Of a stretch of 64,000 bases of DNA, positions 1 to 6,388 are shown in pieces (positions within the stretch are counted from its first letter, which is position 1; each line of letters opens with the position of its first letter). The DNA is taken from the NCBI GenBank assembly GCA_017503105.1, contig JAFVTS010000008.1, positions 1 to 64,000 of the forward strand, written 5' to 3'. The notes below the pieces were generated by a model, which did no database searches, was not told where the DNA came from, and saw only the letters and a program-made list of their open reading frames with translations. The position numbers and the translations under genes were made by a program. The DNA comes from Clostridia bacterium (GTDB lineage: Bacteria; Bacillota; Clostridia; Oscillospirales; CAG-272).

Positions 1-147
1 GGTGCGGGTAACAGGAGTCTCACTCTGCATAGGCGTGCGTCGCACGCGTTCGTTTCGCTTTACTTTTAGAAAATTTATCTCTTTAGTGGAAACGAAGTGC
101 AGCTTCTCCTACCTGTTACCAATAAAAAACAGCCGTTTTTAGGCTGT
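1..147. repeat. Tandem repeat unit 1 (tRNA-Leu 3'-end-containing, hairpin-forming)
   Basis: A 147-bp unit, repeated nearly identically at 148-296. On the minus strand each unit ends in a copy of the last ~20 nt of tRNA-Leu including CCA, followed by its terminator hairpin (129-147 here). Inside are a 9-bp outer inverted repeat (7-15 with 112-120), a 4-bp pair (26-29 with 98-101), an 8-bp pair (49-56 with 89-96) and a local 7-bp hairpin (33-39 with 41-47). The unit starts at the window edge, so the array may continue to the left. No open reading frame was recognised. Confidence 0.85.
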
Positions 148-296
148 GGTGCGGGTAACAGGAGTCTCACTCTGCATAGGCGTGCGTCGCACGCGTTCGT
201 TTCGCTTTACTTTTAGAAAATTTATCTCTTTAGTGGAAACGAAGTGCAGCTTCTCCTACCTGTTACCAATAAAAAAAACAGCCATTTTGGGGCTGT
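148..296. repeat. Tandem repeat unit 2
   Basis: Second copy, 149 bp. It matches unit 1 through about position 271 and then differs slightly in the terminator (longer A-run, different loop). The third occurrence of the shared junction begins at 297 and is the real tRNA-Leu. The 25 bp at 291-315 of the tRNA region are identical to 142-166. Confidence 0.85.
270..296 (-). terminator. Terminator of tRNA-Leu
   Basis: Stem 278-283 with 291-296, loop 284-290, followed on the minus strand by a run of eight U. The stem begins at the last base of the encoded CCA. An equivalent hairpin occurs at 129-147 in the upstream repeat unit. Confidence 0.8.
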
Positions 297-378
297 GGTG
301 CGGGTAACAGGAGTCGAACCTGCACAGTTGCCCACCGGATCCTAAGTCCGGCGCGTCTGCCAATTCCGCCATACCCGC
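296..378 (-). tRNA. tRNA-Leu (anticodon UAG)
   Basis: An 83-nt cloverleaf with a 7-bp acceptor stem (372-378 with 300-306), anticodon UAG at 342-344 in a 7-nt loop, the long variable arm expected for leucine, a T-loop of the TTCGACT type and an encoded CCA at 296-298. A strong promoter lies at 391-419 and a terminator follows directly. Confidence 0.96.
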
Positions 379-390
379 ATATCGAATATT

Positions 391-419
391 ATTTTATCAC
401 AAAATAATCGAAATGTCAA
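391..419 (-). promoter_or_regulatory. Promoter of tRNA-Leu
   Basis: On the minus strand TTGACA (414-419) and TAAAAT (391-396) are separated by 17 bp and sit just upstream of the tRNA. Confidence 0.8.
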
Positions 420-422
420 TAT

Positions 423-449
423 AAAAAAGCCGCATTTTGCGGCTTTTTT
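423..449. terminator. Bidirectional hairpin with A/T flanks
   Basis: Stem gccgc/gcggc around a short loop, flanked by a run of A on the left and T on the right. It could terminate transcription in both directions between the GH127 gene and tRNA-Leu. Confidence 0.7.
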
Positions 450-454
450 ATACG

Positions 455-480
455 TTAAAAGCCGCACCTGGGGTACGGCT
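455..480 (-). terminator. Probable terminator after the GH127 gene
   Basis: On the minus strand a 9-bp stem (460-468 with 472-480, one G-U pair) with a 3-nt loop is followed by a short U-run. It lies downstream of the GH127 stop and just before the stronger hairpin at 423-449. Confidence 0.55.
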
Positions 481-536
481 CTTAATTATTTACGGAAGAT
501 TTTGAGGTTCGATCGGGTATTGCTTCGGAGAATAAA

Positions 537-2339
537 TCAGGAATGAAGGAACCAGATCTGCATATCGGAGCTTCCGCGATTGGCGTAGGCAAAGTAGGGG
601 ATGAGCTTTAAAGAAACGCTGTCGTATTCCACATCCTCGAGGTCGGAATAGAGTGCGTCGCATTTTGGTAACTTGACTTCGGTCTTGATTGACGGTACGA
701 AAAATTCCGAATCGTAGAGATAAAACTCGGCAGACTTGTCAATTACAGCAGCTTGCATATCCTTGAAGTTGTCGATGCCTTCCGCGCAGTATACTACCGG
801 TCCGCGCATAACGGCGGCTCTTCCCGCGTTCTCGTGGCAGCGGCGATTTGCCGAAACGAGCCTTATCGGCATATCGAAAGTGATCTTTATCTCATCCTCA
901 CAGGACTTGATAAAGGCGTAGCCGTTCTTTAATTCGTATTCCGCGCTTATCTCAAAGGAGCGGCACCACGAAGGGATGCGCACGGCAAGGGCTTTGCTCT
1001 TTTTCTTTCTTTTGATAAGCACGTTTCCGTCCGCGGGATAGCGGGTGATTACGTCAAGCTCGTCTGACTCGGAGCTCATATATTGATTTACAAACACGGT
1101 GTCGTCGGATTCCGAAAGGACGTATCCCGAGATAGAAGCGATAAAGCGCAGAATATTGGGCGGACAGCAGGAGCAGGTGAATACCTCGACGCGCTCGGTT
1201 TTCGGAAATCTGTCGTGTCTTGGATTGTATTTATTTACGTGATTGAAATCAAGGTCTATTTCGTGCGCGTTTGCGTAGAAGAATTTCTTTCCGTCAAGAG
1301 ATATTCCCGAAATACTGCCGTTGTACATAACGCGCTCCGCGATATCCGCGTATTTCGCGTTTTCGTCTATCGTTTGCATTCTGAGCGCTGCCATCGCGAG
1401 CGAGATGGCGGCGCAGGTCTCGGCGTACGACGTGCGGCCTGGGAGGTAATAGTCGTCCGAAAACGCCTCGCCGTCATCAAGCGAGCCGACGCCGCCCGTG
1501 ACGTACATTTTTCTTTCCGTGCAGTTTTCGAACATTCTTTTGCAAGCATCAGCAAGCTCTTCGTCGTTCGTTTCTCTTGCGACGTCAATCATTCCCGAGA
1601 GCAGATAAAGCGCTCTTACCGAGTGCCCCTCGATAGTTTTGCGCGCTCTTACGGGCATATCGTCCTGGTTATAGAAGATCTGCGGATAGGTCTGAGCGGG
1701 CGGAGGCTCTTCGGCGTTTGCGCCGTGCTCGTCTATAAAATACTTGGCAAGATCGAAATAGCGCGCCTCGCCCGTCGTCTTCCAAAGCCTGACCAGAGCA
1801 AGCTCAAGCTCAGGGTGACCGGGGGTTATGAACGGAGCTGAGCGTTCGGTCTTGAAAATGCGCTCGACGCAGTCGACGAATCTACACACCGCGTCAAGAA
1901 GGCGGCGCTCGCCCGTGGCTTCAAAGTACGCGACGGCTCCTTCTATCCAATGTCCGAGGCAATAAAGCTCGTGATTGCCGCGCTCCTTAAAGCGCATATC
2001 CTTTTCCGCAACGAGAAAGTGACTGTTAAAATAGCCGTCCGCATCTTGGTTTTTAATAAACAGATCGGTAACGCGCTCGATTATGGCGCGCCATTTCGGG
2101 TTATCTTCCGTTTTCAAAAGATAAGCGACGCCCTCTATCCACTTTGCAACGTCCGAGTCCCAGAAGATGTGGGGCATATGGGGATCGCCCTCGCGCCAGG
2201 TGCATTCAAGTGCCGAAAAACGGTGCGTGTCAGTGAAGCGGTCGTAGACGGCGTCAGCCGTAGCTTCTCTAAGCGTTTTTTGCCTTTCAAGCCAAAAACC
2301 GTCCGTTATCCTGACTCCCGAATAGTCTGTATTTCTCAT
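537..2339 (-). CDS. GH127 family beta-L-arabinofuranosidase
   Basis: A 600-residue protein of the GH127 (former DUF1680) family, whose characterised members release L-arabinofuranose from plant glycans. Residues matching the zinc site of the Bifidobacterium enzyme HypBA1 are visible: E307 and C309 in SYAETC, and the C391/C392 pair in CSCCPPN. E291 in DGEAF matches the acid/base glutamate. C391 or C392 would be the nucleophilic cysteine. No signal peptide is seen, so the enzyme is probably cytoplasmic. The start at 2339 is preferred because AAAGGAG lies seven bases upstream; an in-frame TTG at 2357 lies upstream of that site. The gene is divergent from an AraC-type regulator that probably controls it. 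The substrate linkage is inferred from the family. Confidence 0.88.
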   Translation of the reverse strand: MRNTDYSGVRITDGFWLERQKTLREATADAVYDRFTDTHRFSALECTWREGDPHMPHIFWDSDVAKWIEGVAYLLKTEDNPKWRAIIERVTDLFIKNQDADGYFNSHFLVAEKDMRFKERGNHELYCLGHWIEGAVAYFEATGERRLLDAVCRFVDCVERIFKTERSAPFITPGHPELELALVRLWKTTGEARYFDLAKYFIDEHGANAEEPPPAQTYPQIFYNQDDMPVRARKTIEGHSVRALYLLSGMIDVARETNDEELADACKRMFENCTERKMYVTGGVGSLDDGEAFSDDYYLPGRTSYAETCAAISLAMAALRMQTIDENAKYADIAERVMYNGSISGISLDGKKFFYANAHEIDLDFNHVNKYNPRHDRFPKTERVEVFTCSCCPPNILRFIASISGYVLSESDDTVFVNQYMSSESDELDVITRYPADGNVLIKRKKKSKALAVRIPSWCRSFEISAEYELKNGYAFIKSCEDEIKITFDMPIRLVSANRRCHENAGRAAVMRGPVVYCAEGIDNFKDMQAAVIDKSAEFYLYDSEFFVPSIKTEVKLPKCDALYSDLEDVEYDSVSLKLIPYFAYANRGSSDMQIWFLHS

Positions 2340-2365
2340 ATTTTTCTCCTTTTTCAAAAAAAGTC

Positions 2366-2394
2366 TTGAAATTCCCGACTGCTTATATTATAAT
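2366..2394 (+). promoter_or_regulatory. Promoter of the AraC-type regulator
   Basis: TTGAAA (2366-2371), 17-bp spacer, TATAAT (2389-2394). Its -10 box shares bases with the opposing GH127 promoter. Confidence 0.75.
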
Positions 2395-2415
2395 GCTTTA
2401 TAGGGAATAAATCAA
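2387..2415 (-). promoter_or_regulatory. Promoter of the GH127 gene, overlapping the regulator promoter
   Basis: On the minus strand TTGATT (2410-2415), 17-bp spacer, TATAAT (2387-2392). It faces the regulator promoter and the -10 boxes overlap by four bases. An inverted repeat ATTCCC (2371-2376) / GGGAAT (2403-2408) places one half-site in each spacer and is a candidate operator. Confidence 0.72.
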
Positions 2416-2435
2416 TACCTATAACAAGAGAAAAA

Positions 2436-3233
2436 GTGAGAAAATCAGATTTGTTGAACACTGAAAAAAACGGATACTTCAATTATGAAAAAATCGGCAA
2501 ATTCAGCATTAACGGCGAGTGGGTGCACCCGAGGAGAACTATTAAAACCTTTGAATTGATAGTAGTTCTTGAGGGGACGGTCTATTTAACGGAAGAGGGT
2601 ACCGATTACGTTCTTTCCGAAAACGACGCTATTATTTTAGAGCCCGACAAGGAGCATTTCGGAACCGAAGTCACATCGGGCAAGGTGTCGTTCTATTGGC
2701 TTCATTTTTACACCGACAGGAAAATGCCGTTCAAGGTCTTTCGCTCAGGACAGATGCACGACGTAAAATATCTTTTGCGAAAGCTTTTGCATCTCAGTAA
2801 TACCGAAGGCGCCGATAAAGACGAGTGCGACGCCATCACGTTTATGATATTCAAGGAATGTGAACGCTTGCAAAACGACGCGCGAAAGCTTCCGCCGTCA
2901 CTTATAGGGCTTATAAAAGAAACCGTCAGAAACGAGATGCCGAAGAGGTGCGAGGTCGGCGACGTCGCAAAGTCACTCGGCTATAACAAGGATTATCTCG
3001 GAAAGATCTTCAGCGAATATACGGGCGAATCGCTGAAGGACTATATAGCTAAAAAAAGAATAGCTTACGCAGAAAATTTGCTTCTCACGACAGAAATGAG
3101 CGTAAAAGAGGTTGCTCTGTCTCTCGGTTACGACGAGGAAAACACCTTTATCAAATTCTTCGCTTACCATAAAGGTATCAGCCCGCGACGCTTCAAAAAT
3201 CAGTATTTTAACACTCACGTAAACAACAAGTGA
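2436..3233 (+). CDS. AraC family transcriptional regulator
   Basis: A 265-residue regulator. The N-terminal half (about 25-120) reads as a cupin-like sugar-sensing domain with alternating strands and a PDKEHF segment. The C-terminal ~100 residues form the AraC/XylS DNA-binding domain with two helix-turn-helix motifs, the second containing EVALSLGYDEENTFIKFFAYHKGISPRRF-type family residues. Initiation is at GTG 2436, with a weak AAGAG upstream; no better start is seen. It is divergent from the GH127 gene over a short spacer with overlapping promoters, so it is most likely the local activator/repressor. The ligand, possibly arabinose or an arabino-oligosaccharide, is inferred only from the neighbour. 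Confidence 0.9.
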   Translation: MRKSDLLNTEKNGYFNYEKIGKFSINGEWVHPRRTIKTFELIVVLEGTVYLTEEGTDYVLSENDAIILEPDKEHFGTEVTSGKVSFYWLHFYTDRKMPFKVFRSGQMHDVKYLLRKLLHLSNTEGADKDECDAITFMIFKECERLQNDARKLPPSLIGLIKETVRNEMPKRCEVGDVAKSLGYNKDYLGKIFSEYTGESLKDYIAKKRIAYAENLLLTTEMSVKEVALSLGYDEENTFIKFFAYHKGISPRRFKNQYFNTHVNNK

Positions 3234-3263
3234 AATACTAAGCGCCGTTTCTTTCGTAACGTC

Positions 3264-3292
3264 TTGATTTTTCTTTCCGATTGTGATAATAT
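3264..3292 (+). promoter_or_regulatory. Probable promoter of the VOC gene
   Basis: TTGATT (3264-3269), 17-bp spacer, TAATAT (3287-3292); a TATAAT-like string overlaps three bases further on. Confidence 0.55.
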
Positions 3293-3346
3293 AATTTACG
3301 TAGAAAAGAATTTTTGCAATTTACGCGTAAAGGAGATCCTGAGAGA

Positions 3347-3751
3347 ATGAACGAAATAATCAAGGGAATGGGCTTTCATCACATAGCTCTTGAGGCTAAT
3401 GATTTTGAGAAGACGCTGAGGTTTTACAAGGCGCTCGGAATGAAGGAGGTCTCAAGATGGGGCAAGCCCGAGAAGACCATTGCTATGCTTGACGTAGGTG
3501 ACGGGGGAATAATCGAAATATTCTCCGACGGCTCCGACGAAAGATTTCACGCAAACGGCAAGTGGGCGCACTTCGCTCTCGGTGTAGATGACGTCGAGGC
3601 GGCTTATAAAACGGCACTCGCGGCAGGAGGTGAGCCTCTGACACCGCCCAAGACCGTCGCGCTTGACTCGTATCCCGAAAAAAAGACGATACGTATAGCT
3701 TTCGTAAAAGGTCCGAGCGGGGAAGAGGTCGAGTTCTTCAAATACGTATAA
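3347..3751 (+). CDS. VOC superfamily (glyoxalase/bleomycin-resistance-like) protein
   Basis: A 134-residue protein of the vicinal oxygen chelate fold with two beta-alpha-beta-beta-beta modules. The four metal-ligand positions can be read as H11 or H12 (GFHHIAL), E57 (IIEIF), H75 (WAHFALGVDD) and E129 near the C-terminus (GEEVEF). This His/Glu/His/Glu set resembles glyoxalase I, but many VOC proteins have other substrates, so no reaction is assigned. The start at 3347 has AAAGGAG nine to ten bases upstream; an in-frame start at 3314 would ignore that site. It is a monocistronic unit with its own promoter between the arabinose-type locus and the infC operon. Confidence 0.82.
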   Translation: MNEIIKGMGFHHIALEANDFEKTLRFYKALGMKEVSRWGKPEKTIAMLDVGDGGIIEIFSDGSDERFHANGKWAHFALGVDDVEAAYKTALAAGGEPLTPPKTVALDSYPEKKTIRIAFVKGPSGEEVEFFKYV

Positions 3752-3819
3752 AAAGCAGAGCGGGGAGCGGTGCCGCGGCTATTCGCCGCCGTTTCTTCAT
3801 TATTAAAAAGGCGTACGCT

Positions 3820-3854
3820 AAAAAAAGAGTCTGCGCGTTGAACGACGCGCAGAC
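3820..3854 (-). terminator. Terminator of the small RNA candidate
   Basis: Perfect 10-bp stem, 6-nt loop and seven-U tail on the minus strand. Confidence 0.85.
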
Positions 3855-3947
3855 CCACGACCCTGAAAGGACCGATTATTTTGAAACTCGCTCTCGGTAC
3901 TTTGACTTCATAAGATTGAAGCTTCTTTGAGCGGTTTACTTTCAGCG
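3820..3947 (-). ncRNA. Candidate orphan small RNA (~128 nt)
   Basis: On the minus strand a promoter (TTTACA at 3976-3981, 17-bp spacer, TATAAT at 3953-3958) would start transcription near 3946-3948. The transcript ends in a perfect 10-bp terminator hairpin (3829-3838 with 3845-3854) followed by seven U (3820-3826). A 7-bp closing helix pairs the 5' part (3939-3945) with 3863-3869 just before the terminator. No open reading frame with a ribosome site lies inside, and no minus-strand gene follows. It was not recognised as 6S, tmRNA, SRP RNA or a known riboswitch. Confidence 0.62.
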
Positions 3948-3952
3948 TTACC

Positions 3953-3981
3953 ATTATACTACAAAAATTCGGATTTGTAAA
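3953..3981 (-). promoter_or_regulatory. Promoter of the small RNA candidate
   Basis: TTTACA and a consensus TATAAT with a 17-bp spacer on the minus strand. No minus-strand protein gene lies downstream. Confidence 0.72.
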
Positions 3982-4064
3982 GATGGTAAAATTACCAATT
4001 TTTTCACTTAAAATTTGGTCAAAAAGTGGAAATTGCGAAAAACTGAATTTTTTTCAAAAAGCTA

Positions 4065-4093
4065 TTGACAAACGAAAATAAATGTGGTATAAT
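4065..4093 (+). promoter_or_regulatory. Consensus promoter of the infC operon
   Basis: TTGACA (4065-4070), 17-bp spacer, TATAAT (4088-4093), a perfect sigma-A consensus that leaves a leader of ~165 nt before infC. Confidence 0.88.
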
Positions 4094-4099
4094 ACCCGA

Positions 4100-4267
4100 G
4101 GAAGTTGAAAGATACTTCATAAAAAGGAAGCAGAACTTCGTTCTCACCGTACCGCAAGAGGCGCGTACGTGTTAATACATTTTACAGCGCTTTCGCGCGA
4201 CGTGGGTGTGTACGAGGATAATTTTGCTTTCCTTGTATGCATTTTTTGTTTTTGGAGGTACAAAACC
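4100..4267 (+). promoter_or_regulatory. infC leader with attenuator (L20-leader-like)
   Basis: This structured 5' leader contains several small hairpins and ends in an intrinsic terminator: stem 4211-4218 with 4230-4237, then a U-rich run (4242-4253) immediately before the GGAGG ribosome site. In Bacilli the equivalent infC-rpmI-rplT leader is a transcription attenuator controlled by L20. The same role is inferred here from position and the terminator; the L20-binding fold itself was not confirmed. Confidence 0.65.
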
Positions 4268-4801
4268 ATTAGCGCTAACAACAGTAAGGATCTACCTATC
4301 AACGAGGAAATCAGATTTCCCGAGGTAAGACTCATCGGTGTGAACAACGAGCAGATCGGAGTTATGAAAACCGACGATGCCCGTACTTATGCGTACAACA
4401 ACGGAGTGGACCTGGTGCTTATCGCGCCTACCGCAGAGCCCCCGGTATGCCGCGCCGTAGATTATGGCAAGTTCTGCTTTGAACGCGACAAGAGAGAAAA
4501 GGAAGCGAAGAAGAAGCAAGTTGTTGTTAAAGTTAAGGAGGTGCAGTTGTCCTGCCGTATCGAGCAGCACGACTTTGACACCCGTGTAAACCAAGCAAAA
4601 AAATTCCTCGGCGAGGGAAATAAGGTCAAGGCTGTCGTTCGCTTCAGGGGCCGTGAGATGTCGCATATGGATCTCGGCCGCGAGATCATCGAGAAGTTTA
4701 TGACGGCGCTTGAGGGCATCGGTCAGACCGATAAGAAGCCCACCCTTGAGGGAAGATTTATGTCCGTAATGCTTTCTCCCGTAAAGCAGGACAAGAAGTA
4801 A
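4268..4801 (+). CDS. infC: Translation initiation factor IF-3
   Basis: IF-3 (177 residues) binds the 30S subunit, proofreads initiator tRNA selection and prevents premature subunit joining. The N-terminal domain begins with the family motif INEEIRFPEVRLIG and is followed by the linker (about 80-95) and the C-terminal domain ending in KPTLEGRFMSVML. The start is AUU at 4268, eight to nine bases after GGAGG. Rare AUU initiation is typical of infC and lets IF-3 repress its own translation. The frame is open further upstream to an ATG-less extension through the attenuator, which is not coding. First gene of infC-rpmI-rplT. Confidence 0.95.
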   Translation: MSANNSKDLPINEEIRFPEVRLIGVNNEQIGVMKTDDARTYAYNNGVDLVLIAPTAEPPVCRAVDYGKFCFERDKREKEAKKKQVVVKVKEVQLSCRIEQHDFDTRVNQAKKFLGEGNKVKAVVRFRGREMSHMDLGREIIEKFMTALEGIGQTDKKPTLEGRFMSVMLSPVKQDKK

Positions 4802-4846
4802 TTAAGTTTTAAATTTAGGGTAGAACCCGAGAAAAGGAGAATAAAA

Positions 4847-5041
4847 ATGGGAAAGATTAAGACACATAAAGCATCTGCAAAGAGATTCTCTCTTACAGGT
4901 AGCGGAAAGATCAAAATGTCTCACAACAACCACCGCCACAAGCTTGGCATCAAGACCGCAAAGCGCAAGAGAGGTCTTCGCAAGAGCGCGATACTCAGCG
5001 AGAGCTTCGCACCCACTTACAGAACCCTTATTCAGAAGTAA
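4847..5041 (+). CDS. rpmI: 50S ribosomal protein L35
   Basis: A 64-residue basic protein starting MGKIKTHKASAKRF, the L35 signature, with the KMSHNNHRHKLGIKT segment that contacts 23S rRNA. The length is typical. It lies between infC and rplT with AAAGGAG upstream and is co-transcribed with both. If the leader works as in Bacilli, it is expected to be repressed by L20. Confidence 0.97.
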   Translation: MGKIKTHKASAKRFSLTGSGKIKMSHNNHRHKLGIKTAKRKRGLRKSAILSESFAPTYRTLIQK

Positions 5042-5077
5042 TAAGGCAACGACAGAAATTTCGGAGGATTAGATAAA

Positions 5078-5431
5078 ATGGCAAGAGTTAAGGGCGCTAT
5101 GATGACGCGCAAAAGAAGAAAGAATATTCTCAAAGCCGCTAAGGGTTATTGGGGTTCGAAGTCCAAGCACTTCAAGATGGCGAAGCAGGCCGTTCTTAAG
5201 AGCGGTAACTACGCTTTCGCAGGACGTAAGCAGAGAAAGAGAGATTTCCGTGCTCTTTGGATCACCAGAATCTCCGCTCAGGCTAAGGTTTGCGGAATGA
5301 ACTATTCCACCCTTATGCACGGTCTTAAGCTCGCAGGTATCGATCTTAACAGAAAGATGCTCGCAGAGATCGCGGTTTCCGATAAGGACGCATTCGCTGC
5401 AATCTGCGAAAAGGCAAAGGCTGCACTTTGA
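5078..5431 (+). CDS. rplT: 50S ribosomal protein L20
   Basis: A 117-residue L20 starting [20 protein letters not shown]. The long basic N-terminal helix (1-60) threads into 23S rRNA and the C-terminal globular domain follows. It is an early assembly protein and, in Bacilli, the repressor of its own operon. The ribosome site CGGAGG is clear. A strong terminator at 5441 closes the operon. Confidence 0.97.
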   Translation: MARVKGAMMTRKRRKNILKAAKGYWGSKSKHFKMAKQAVLKSGNYAFAGRKQRKRDFRALWITRISAQAKVCGMNYSTLMHGLKLAGIDLNRKMLAEIAVSDKDAFAAICEKAKAAL

Positions 5432-5440
5432 TTTTAATAT

Positions 5441-5478
5441 AGGGGCGTCGCACGTGCTTGTGTGACACCCCTCTTTTT
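5441..5478 (+). terminator. Terminator of infC-rpmI-rplT
   Basis: A 13-bp stem (5441-5453 with 5460-5472, one mismatch and one G-U) with a 6-nt loop, then CTTTTT. Confidence 0.85.
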
Positions 5479-5527
5479 GCTTATTAAAGCACGGAAAATT
5501 TACATTTCAGCGGAGAAACAATGCTTT

Positions 5528-6367
5528 ATGGAGTTTAAAAACGAGGTTATAACCAGCAGAAATAATCCCTTCGTCAAATGGGCGGTATCGCTTGCCGATA
5601 AAAAAGGCAGAGCAGAGGCGCGCGCCTTTCTTGCAGAGGGGGAAAAGCTCAGCTTTGAGGCCCTTGAATACGGCTTGCCCGTGACTCATATTATTGTAGA
5701 AGAGGGCAAGCTCGATAAAAACAGAGAGCGTCTTTTTTATTACCTTGACGGTGCGTATAGGGGAAAATGCGAGTTAAAAGTGGTCGCGAAGAGCGTTTTT
5801 GAAAAAATTTCTACGGAAAAAGCGCCTCAAGGAGTAATAAGTATCATAAAATATCTTGACTTTTTCCGCAAAGTGGATATAATATATAAGGAAGAGTTTT
5901 TTATTTCCAAGGGTGAAAGAGCTCTTTTTCTGTGTTCCTTGAGAGATCCGAACAATCTCGGCTCCGTTATAAGGTGTGCCGCGGCGTTCGGAATCGGGCA
6001 TATAATATTGAGTGCCGACTGTGCCGACGTTTATAATCCCAAGACAGTCAGATGCGCTATGGGCTCGCTTTTCAAGCTTAAGATAACCGAGGTTTCCGAC
6101 ACGGAGGCTTTCGTGAAAGCCGCGAGAGCTGCAGGCAGGCGAGTGCTTGCCGCGGAGCTTTCGGAACGCGCCGTCGCGCTCTCGGAGCTCGGTCTTCGTG
6201 CTGACGACGTTATTATGATCGGCAACGAGGGTCACGGAATCCCTGAGGAGATATCTGCATCTTGTGATGCGAGCGTGTACATTCCCATATCGGAAAACAC
6301 GGAGTCGCTGAACGCCTCGTGCGCGGCGGCTGTGCTTATGTGGGAGCAGAGTAAATGTAATTTTTGA
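5528..6367 (+). CDS. TrmH/SpoU family RNA 2'-O-methyltransferase
   Basis: A 279-residue SPOUT methyltransferase. The N-terminal ~110 residues form an RNA-binding substrate domain with the ITSRNNPFVKW start seen in this family. The C-terminal SPOUT domain carries the three knot motifs: motif 1 around LRDPNNLGSVIRCAAAFG, motif 2 in IGNEGHGI and motif 3 in IPISENTESLNASCAAAV. The expected product is ribose methylation of rRNA or tRNA; the target base cannot be read. The ATG at 5528 is used although GGAG lies 12 bases upstream. A sixth-codon-stop ATG at 5521 is closer to that site. B. subtilis also has a TrmH-family gene after rplT. Confidence 0.85.
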   Translation: MEFKNEVITSRNNPFVKWAVSLADKKGRAEARAFLAEGEKLSFEALEYGLPVTHIIVEEGKLDKNRERLFYYLDGAYRGKCELKVVAKSVFEKISTEKAPQGVISIIKYLDFFRKVDIIYKEEFFISKGERALFLCSLRDPNNLGSVIRCAAAFGIGHIILSADCADVYNPKTVRCAMGSLFKLKITEVSDTEAFVKAARAAGRRVLAAELSERAVALSELGLRADDVIMIGNEGHGIPEEISASCDASVYIPISENTESLNASCAAAVLMWEQSKCNF

Positions 6368-6388
6368 TATTGTGAGGGCGAAGGGACT

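Noticed and set aside
1..296. Tandem repeats considered as a CRISPR array
   Set aside because: Units are ~148 bp, nearly identical throughout, have no distinct spacers, and no cas genes are nearby.
1..296. Repeat unit considered as an integron attC site
   Set aside because: The outer arms do not fit the attC core consensus, there is no cassette gene between copies, and no integron integrase is in view.
4169..4267. In-frame upstream extension of infC
   Set aside because: It runs through the attenuator hairpin and ignores the GGAGG-AUU start that fits the family.
5521..5538. Five-codon frame overlapping the start of the TrmH-type gene
   Set aside because: Its ATG is better spaced from GGAG, but five codons give no testable support for a leader peptide; noted only as a start-site ambiguity.
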